This document shows positions 60,597 to 64,000 of a DNA stretch of 64,000 nt, one piece after another. The stretch comes from Christensenella intestinihominis (GTDB lineage Bacteria; Bacillota; Clostridia; Christensenellales; Christensenellaceae). The position numbers and the translations under genes were made by a program. The notes beneath the pieces were generated by a model. That model saw nothing but the letters and a program-made list of their open reading frames with translations, ran no database searches and was not told where the DNA came from. The stretch's first letter is position 1. Each line of letters begins with the position of its first letter. The stretch is taken from assembly GCF_001678845.1 (NCBI RefSeq), contig NZ_MAIQ01000010.1, positions 1 to 64,000 on the forward strand, given 5' to 3'.

Positions 60597-61220
60597 TCAG
60601 GCCTTCGCTTTTTTAACACGCTTTTTGCGAACCGTCTTTTTTTCCTTGCTTTGCTTTTCCGCATACGCGATGAACATATCGTATACAAGGATGGAACGCT
60701 GGTCGATATCGCCCGCGCCATAGAGGGAAATGGCATTCAGCATACCGAACAAAAGCTCGGAAAGCACCCGTCCGTCCTCCCCGGTAAGCTCTGTCCCGCA
60801 CTCGGAAAACACCCGTGTAATGAGCTCGATCAGCAATTCCTGCACCTGCCGGCGGATGCCGAACAGCGTGCGCTCGATATATTCCTTATCCGACTCAAAA
60901 TTTACAACCTGGTTTATCACGTCCTGCGGCGTTTCCACCATGCGGGCGATAAAGCAATAAATTGCCCCATAAAGCGCTTCTTTTGGTTCCTTGCCGAACA
61001 CATTCCGCATAAAATCGTTCATAATCTGTTCGATTTCCCCGGCAAGCACCTGGGCAAGCAGCGCCTCCTTGTCGTCAAAATGCGTATATACCGTTCCCAC
61101 CGAAAGCCCGCTGACCTCGGCGATCCGGCGCATGGAAAGGCTGTCGTATCCTTCCCGGTGGTAAATTTCGAGCGCCGCATTGATGATTTTTTGTGTTACA
61201 TCCTCTATTTTCTTGGGCAT
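60597..61220 (-). CDS. TetR-family regulator
   Basis: A 207-residue repressor. The N-terminal helix-turn-helix (about 10-55) has ALEIYHREGYDSLSMRRIAE and GLSVGTVYTHFDDKEALLAQ. The C-terminal domain is all-helical with a lysine/arginine-rich tail. It sits 13 nt after the MATE gene, and a palindrome in that operon's promoter (62660-62673) fits its operator. It probably controls its own operon in response to a drug or metabolite. ATG 61220 follows AAGGAAGG. Confidence 0.88.
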   Translation of the reverse strand: MPKKIEDVTQKIINAALEIYHREGYDSLSMRRIAEVSGLSVGTVYTHFDDKEALLAQVLAGEIEQIMNDFMRNVFGKEPKEALYGAIYCFIARMVETPQDVINQVVNFESDKEYIERTLFGIRRQVQELLIELITRVFSECGTELTGEDGRVLSELLFGMLNAISLYGAGDIDQRSILVYDMFIAYAEKQSKEKKTVRKKRVKKAKA

Positions 61221-61233
61221 AACCGTTCCTTCC

Positions 61234-62631
61234 TTATTGTTCCGCATCCGGGTCCAGAAGCCCCAGCGCGTATTCCTCTTTTGTCTTCCTGATGAATCTA
61301 AATATCCTGGCGGCCAGCACCACGGCAATAACCCCTGAAATTGCATCCGCCACCAACGGCGACAGCATGATTCCAAAAAGCCCCAGCACGTTTGCCAGCA
61401 CAAGCACCGTAGGAATCAGGCACACGCCCTGCCGCGAAATGGACAGGACCAGCGCGCCGCCCGCCTTGCCGAACGCCTGGTGCGTCATCAGCATAATAAG
61501 TGTAAATGCGGTAATTGTGAAACCGGCGGTGAACCAGCGGAGCGCGGGCACGCCGATTTCCATCACATAGGCGTCCGTGGTAAACAGGCCCATCATCTGC
61601 GGGGCGAGGGCATAACACGCGAGCGTCACCAGGGCCCCGATGCAGAGCGCAACCACGATTCCGAATTTCATCGCGGTTTTGAGCCTGTCGAATTGATGCG
61701 CGCCGAAATTATAGCCCGCCACCGGCTGGTAGCCCTGCGAAAACCCGAACATCAGCGCAAATCCTAAAAACTGGATGCGGTTTACGATGCCGAAGGCCGC
61801 GATTGCCGCGTCCCCGTACGGCTTTGCGCATACGTTGATAACGGCGAAACCGATCGCCGCGAGAAGCTGCGTTAAAAACGTAGACGACCCGACGCGCACG
61901 ATGTAGGAAATAATTTTCCCCTCGAACCGGAACCCCTTCAGGCGGAATTTTGCAACCGTCTTTTTCCGCCAGTAGTTGGAGGAAAGGATTACGAAGGCGA
62001 CAACCTGCGAGATCGCGGTCGCGACAGCGGCGCCCATAACGCCCATATTGAGGGTGAAAATGAAAACCGGGTCGAGGATCATATTAAGGACCGCGCCGAT
62101 TACCATCCCCACCATGGACTGCACCGCGCTTCCCTCTGCGCGCAGCAGGTTGTTGAACGCCATATTGGTAAGCTGCACCGGCGAGGCAAGGAGCAGGATC
62201 AGCGCATAATCGAGCGCAAGGTCGATGGTATCCGCGGAAGCGCCGAGCGCAAGCAGGATGGGTTCGGCAAAAAGGCCGCCGGCCACCGCGACAAAGACCC
62301 CGGATAAAAAGGAAAGGATGATGGTGGTCGTCGCCGTGCGCCCCGCCTTTTCCTTTTCCTGCGCGCCGAGAAGTCGCGAAAGATATGCCGCCCCGCCCGC
62401 CGCGAAGAGGATGGAAAGCGCCTGCGTTAAAAGCATGATCGGCATATAGACCGAAACCGCCGCGGTACCGAGATACCCCTCCGGCGACATACTGACAAAG
62501 TATGTGTCCGCCATGTTGTAAATTGCCATGACGACCATGCTGACAACGGCCGGTACTGCAAGTTTCACGATTGCGCCGGGAACCTTCGCCGTCCCCATCA
62601 TTTCCGCGCGTTTATCTATTGTCTGTTCCAT
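61234..62631 (-). CDS. MATE-family multidrug efflux transporter
   Basis: A 465-residue, 12-helix antiporter of the MATE family, probably of the DinF/MepA branch. It has GAIVKLAVPAVVSMVVMAIYNM with a Met-Ala-Asp-Thr-Tyr continuation, ALSILFAAGGAAYLSRLLGA and the second-half FALMFGFSQGYQPVAGYNFGA. It exports cationic drugs in exchange for Na+ or H+. It is the first gene of the MATE-tetR pair. AGGAGA precedes ATG 62631 at a normal distance. The promoter carries a TetR-type operator. Confidence 0.93.
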   Translation of the reverse strand: MEQTIDKRAEMMGTAKVPGAIVKLAVPAVVSMVVMAIYNMADTYFVSMSPEGYLGTAAVSVYMPIMLLTQALSILFAAGGAAYLSRLLGAQEKEKAGRTATTTIILSFLSGVFVAVAGGLFAEPILLALGASADTIDLALDYALILLLASPVQLTNMAFNNLLRAEGSAVQSMVGMVIGAVLNMILDPVFIFTLNMGVMGAAVATAISQVVAFVILSSNYWRKKTVAKFRLKGFRFEGKIISYIVRVGSSTFLTQLLAAIGFAVINVCAKPYGDAAIAAFGIVNRIQFLGFALMFGFSQGYQPVAGYNFGAHQFDRLKTAMKFGIVVALCIGALVTLACYALAPQMMGLFTTDAYVMEIGVPALRWFTAGFTITAFTLIMLMTHQAFGKAGGALVLSISRQGVCLIPTVLVLANVLGLFGIMLSPLVADAISGVIAVVLAARIFRFIRKTKEEYALGLLDPDAEQ

Positions 62632-62659
62632 CTCGTTTTCTCCTGCGGAATTTGCAAAC

Positions 62660-62714
62660 TGAACGCGTGTTCATTTACATTTATCATATTATTATGCCAA
62701 TCTCCCAATGTCAA
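62660..62714 (-). promoter_or_regulatory. Promoter with TetR-type operator
   Basis: On the minus strand TTGACA (62709-62714), a 17-bp spacer and TAATAT (62686-62691). Just downstream of the likely start, 62660-62673 is TGAACGCGTGTTCA, an inverted repeat with 5-bp arms and a GCGT centre. It fits a TetR-family operator. Confidence 0.7.
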
Positions 62715-62729
62715 CCGTTTATTTGGCAC

Positions 62730-62759
62730 TTGTAACTCCCCGGCCCTTTCGTTTATAAT
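62730..62759 (+). promoter_or_regulatory. Promoter of the nfnAB-type operon
   Basis: TTGTAA (62730-62735), an 18-bp spacer and TATAAT (62754-62759). It would start transcription near 62766, giving a leader of about 140 nt. A second TATAAT at 62887 is too close to the coding start to be useful. Confidence 0.6.
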
Positions 62760-62763
62760 ATTA

Positions 62764-62851
62764 GGGTGCCGGGAATCGGGCCGCGCGTTTTTCGCTTGCG
62801 GCTTTTCCCGCACGGTTTTGTTTCAGGCATATTGCCTGGCTCCCGGCACCC
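62764..62851 (+). ncRNA. Structured leader of the nfnAB-type operon (unassigned)
   Basis: A perfect 11-bp pair, GGGTGCCGGGA (62764-62774) with TCCCGGCACCC (62841-62851), closes a loop of 66 nt. Inside are two stems: one with CGGG/CCCG (62777-62780, 62807-62810) and GCCGC/GCGGC (62780-62784, 62798-62802), and one with CAGGCA/TGCCTG (62824-62829, 62833-62838). This three-way shape begins at the predicted transcription start. No known riboswitch consensus is recognised. It may be regulatory, or a stem that protects the message. Confidence 0.5.
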
Positions 62852-62904
62852 CGGGGTACGAAATTTCAAATCTTATGTGAATCTTATATAATGGGGAGAA
62901 CATT

Positions 62905-63756
62905 ATGTTTAAAATTTTGAAGAAAGAAACATTGGCAAATGGCATCACCAAGATGGTCATCGACGCCCCGCTGATCGCAAAAAAAGCGCAAAGCGGCCAG
63001 TTCCTTGTCCTGCGCACGCACGATAAGGGCGAGCGTTTTCCTCTCACCATCGCGGATTTTGACCGCGAGGCGGGAACCGTGACCATCATTTTCGCACAGG
63101 TTGGCAGGTCCACCCAGCAATTGGGTTCCCTCCCGGAAGGCGGGGAAATCCTCGACGTGGTGGGGCCGCTCGGCGTTGCGTCCCACTTTGACCCATCCAT
63201 AAAAAAAGCCGCGGTAATCGGCGGCGGCCTCGGCTGCGCGATTGCGCTTCCGCAGGCAAAGCATTTGAAGCAGATGGGCGTTTCCGTGGATATGATCGCG
63301 GGCTTTAAGACGAAGGATATCATTATCCTTGAAAAGGAAATGACGGAGGCTTCGGACAACCTCATCATCACGACGGACGACGGTACGTTCGGCATACACG
63401 GCTTTGTGACGGACGCGCTGAAAAAGCAAATCGAGGATGGCGTAAAATACGATATCGTAGTCGCCATCGGCCCGATTCCCATGATGAAATTTGTCTCCAA
63501 GCTGACCCGCGAATACGGCATCAAGACCATCGTGAGCATGAATCCCGTTATGATCGACGGCACGGGGATGTGCGGCGGCTGCCGGCTTACAGTGGGCGGC
63601 GAGACCAAGTTTGCATGCATCGACGGCCCGGACTTCGACGGACACGAGGTGGATTTCGACGCGGCGATGCGCCGTCTTTCCATGTATGACGGCATGAAGG
63701 AACGCGAGGAAGACTGCAGGCTGATCCAGATGGCAGATAAGGCGGAGGACAAATAA
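62905..63756 (+). CDS. NfnA-type NADPH:ferredoxin / glutamate synthase small subunit
   Basis: A 283-residue FAD/NAD(P)-binding reductase of the sulfide dehydrogenase/dihydroorotate dehydrogenase electron-transfer family. It has the FAD-binding SGQFLVLRTHDKGERFPLTI, AAVIGGGLGCAIALPQAKHLK for the nucleotide and a C-terminal 2Fe-2S cysteine cluster (GTGMCGGCRLTVGGE and FACIDGPDF). It is a partner of the next gene, giving NfnAB (electron-bifurcating transhydrogenase) or an archaeal-type glutamate synthase. The start ATG 62905 follows GGGGAG. Confidence 0.88.
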   Translation: MFKILKKETLANGITKMVIDAPLIAKKAQSGQFLVLRTHDKGERFPLTIADFDREAGTVTIIFAQVGRSTQQLGSLPEGGEILDVVGPLGVASHFDPSIKKAAVIGGGLGCAIALPQAKHLKQMGVSVDMIAGFKTKDIIILEKEMTEASDNLIITTDDGTFGIHGFVTDALKKQIEDGVKYDIVVAIGPIPMMKFVSKLTREYGIKTIVSMNPVMIDGTGMCGGCRLTVGGETKFACIDGPDFDGHEVDFDAAMRRLSMYDGMKEREEDCRLIQMADKAEDK

Positions 63757-63757
63757 C

Positions 63758-64000
63758 ATGGAAAGAAATATGTCGCTTGAAAAGGTAAAAATGCCCGAGC
63801 TTGATCCCAAGGTACGCGCGACCAATTTTGAAGAGGTCGCGCTGGGATACACGCCCGAAATGGCACAGGAGGAAAGCAACCGGTGCCTGGAATGTAAAAA
63901 TAAACCGTGCGTATCCGGCTGCCCCGTGCAGGTCAACATCCCGGAATTTATCCACGAAATCAAAGAAGGCAATTTTATGGCCGCTTACCAGAAAATCACG
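63758..64000 (+). CDS. gltA: NfnB / NADPH-dependent glutamate synthase, partial
   Basis: The gene runs off the window end; 81 codons are visible. The N-terminus has the 4Fe-4S cysteine motif CLECKNKPCVSGCPVQVNIP typical of glutamate synthase small subunit/NfnB proteins. It begins 1 nt after the NfnA-type stop, so the two are co-translated. The rest would hold the FAD and NADPH Rossmann domains. NfnB and GltA cannot be told apart from this fragment. Confidence 0.85.
   Translation, partial: MERNMSLEKVKMPELDPKVRATNFEEVALGYTPEMAQEESNRCLECKNKPCVSGCPVQVNIPEFIHEIKEGNFMAAYQKIT

Noticed and set aside
62887-62892. Second TATAAT directly before the NfnA-type gene as its promoter
   Set aside because: Transcription would begin after the ribosome binding site and give an almost leaderless message; the promoter at 62730-62759 fits better.
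1-64000. CRISPR arrays, tRNA or rRNA genes, transposases or phage genes
   Set aside because: I looked for spaced direct repeats, CCA-type tRNA folds and transposase motifs and found none.

Overview
The window looks like a chromosomal segment of a low-oxygen Gram-positive bacterium of the Clostridia (Bacillota), with a moderately high GC content. The reasons are AGGAGG-type ribosome binding sites, a zapA gene next to pheST, an infC-rpmI-rplT operon with a leader terminator, a glycine T-box before a single-chain glycyl-tRNA synthetase, ECF-type vitamin uptake, and lipoprotein-type ABC binding proteins. A Christensenellaceae-like gut anaerobe is my best guess, but the genus is not proven. I see no rRNA, tRNA, CRISPR array, phage or transposase gene.

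Layout. 1-6700 holds translation genes on the minus strand: pheS-pheT-zapA, an rRNA/tRNA 2'-O-methyltransferase, and infC-rpmI-rplT behind a 480-nt leader. 6755-13079 holds thrS, a RelA/SpoT-domain protein, and an overlapping araD-WYL regulator-nadE set. 13254-14465 is an OFA-type MFS transporter. 14531-21255 is a LacI-regulated unit: an Old-Yellow-Enzyme type oxidoreductase, a LacI regulator and a ribose-type ABC transporter, tied together by repeated AAAACGTTTT operators. 21490-31640 carries a thioesterase, deoC behind a structured leader, metY, an SDR reductase, DUF2207/LemA, a cupin, hom, coaX, a pantothenate-type ECF S component and tspO.

31712-38671 is a complete 2-aminoethylphosphonate uptake and degradation operon (binding protein, ATPase, fused permease, phnX, phnW). 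A saccharopine-dehydrogenase-like oxidoreductase is translationally coupled to its end. 38881-43787 has a fluoride channel coupled to a zinc-ribbon membrane protein, T-box-controlled glyS, a methyltransferase, cobT and a small membrane protein. 43804-44099 is a palindrome-rich element bounded by a perfect 23-bp direct repeat.

44121-53353 is a second sugar-type ABC operon with a divergent DeoR-family regulator. Downstream of the transporter it encodes a 2-oxoacid/acetoin-dehydrogenase-like complex whose E2 is split into a free lipoyl domain and a bare catalytic domain, and it ends in a glycerol-kinase-type gene that has lost its nucleotide-binding segment. I consider this the best candidate for an undescribed catabolic system. 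The remainder holds a Zn/Cd P-type ATPase with an ArsR sensor and Nudix hydrolase, a surface 5'-nucleotidase, an esterase, ferritin, a TetR-MATE efflux pair and the start of an nfnAB-type NADPH:ferredoxin/glutamate synthase operon behind another structured leader.
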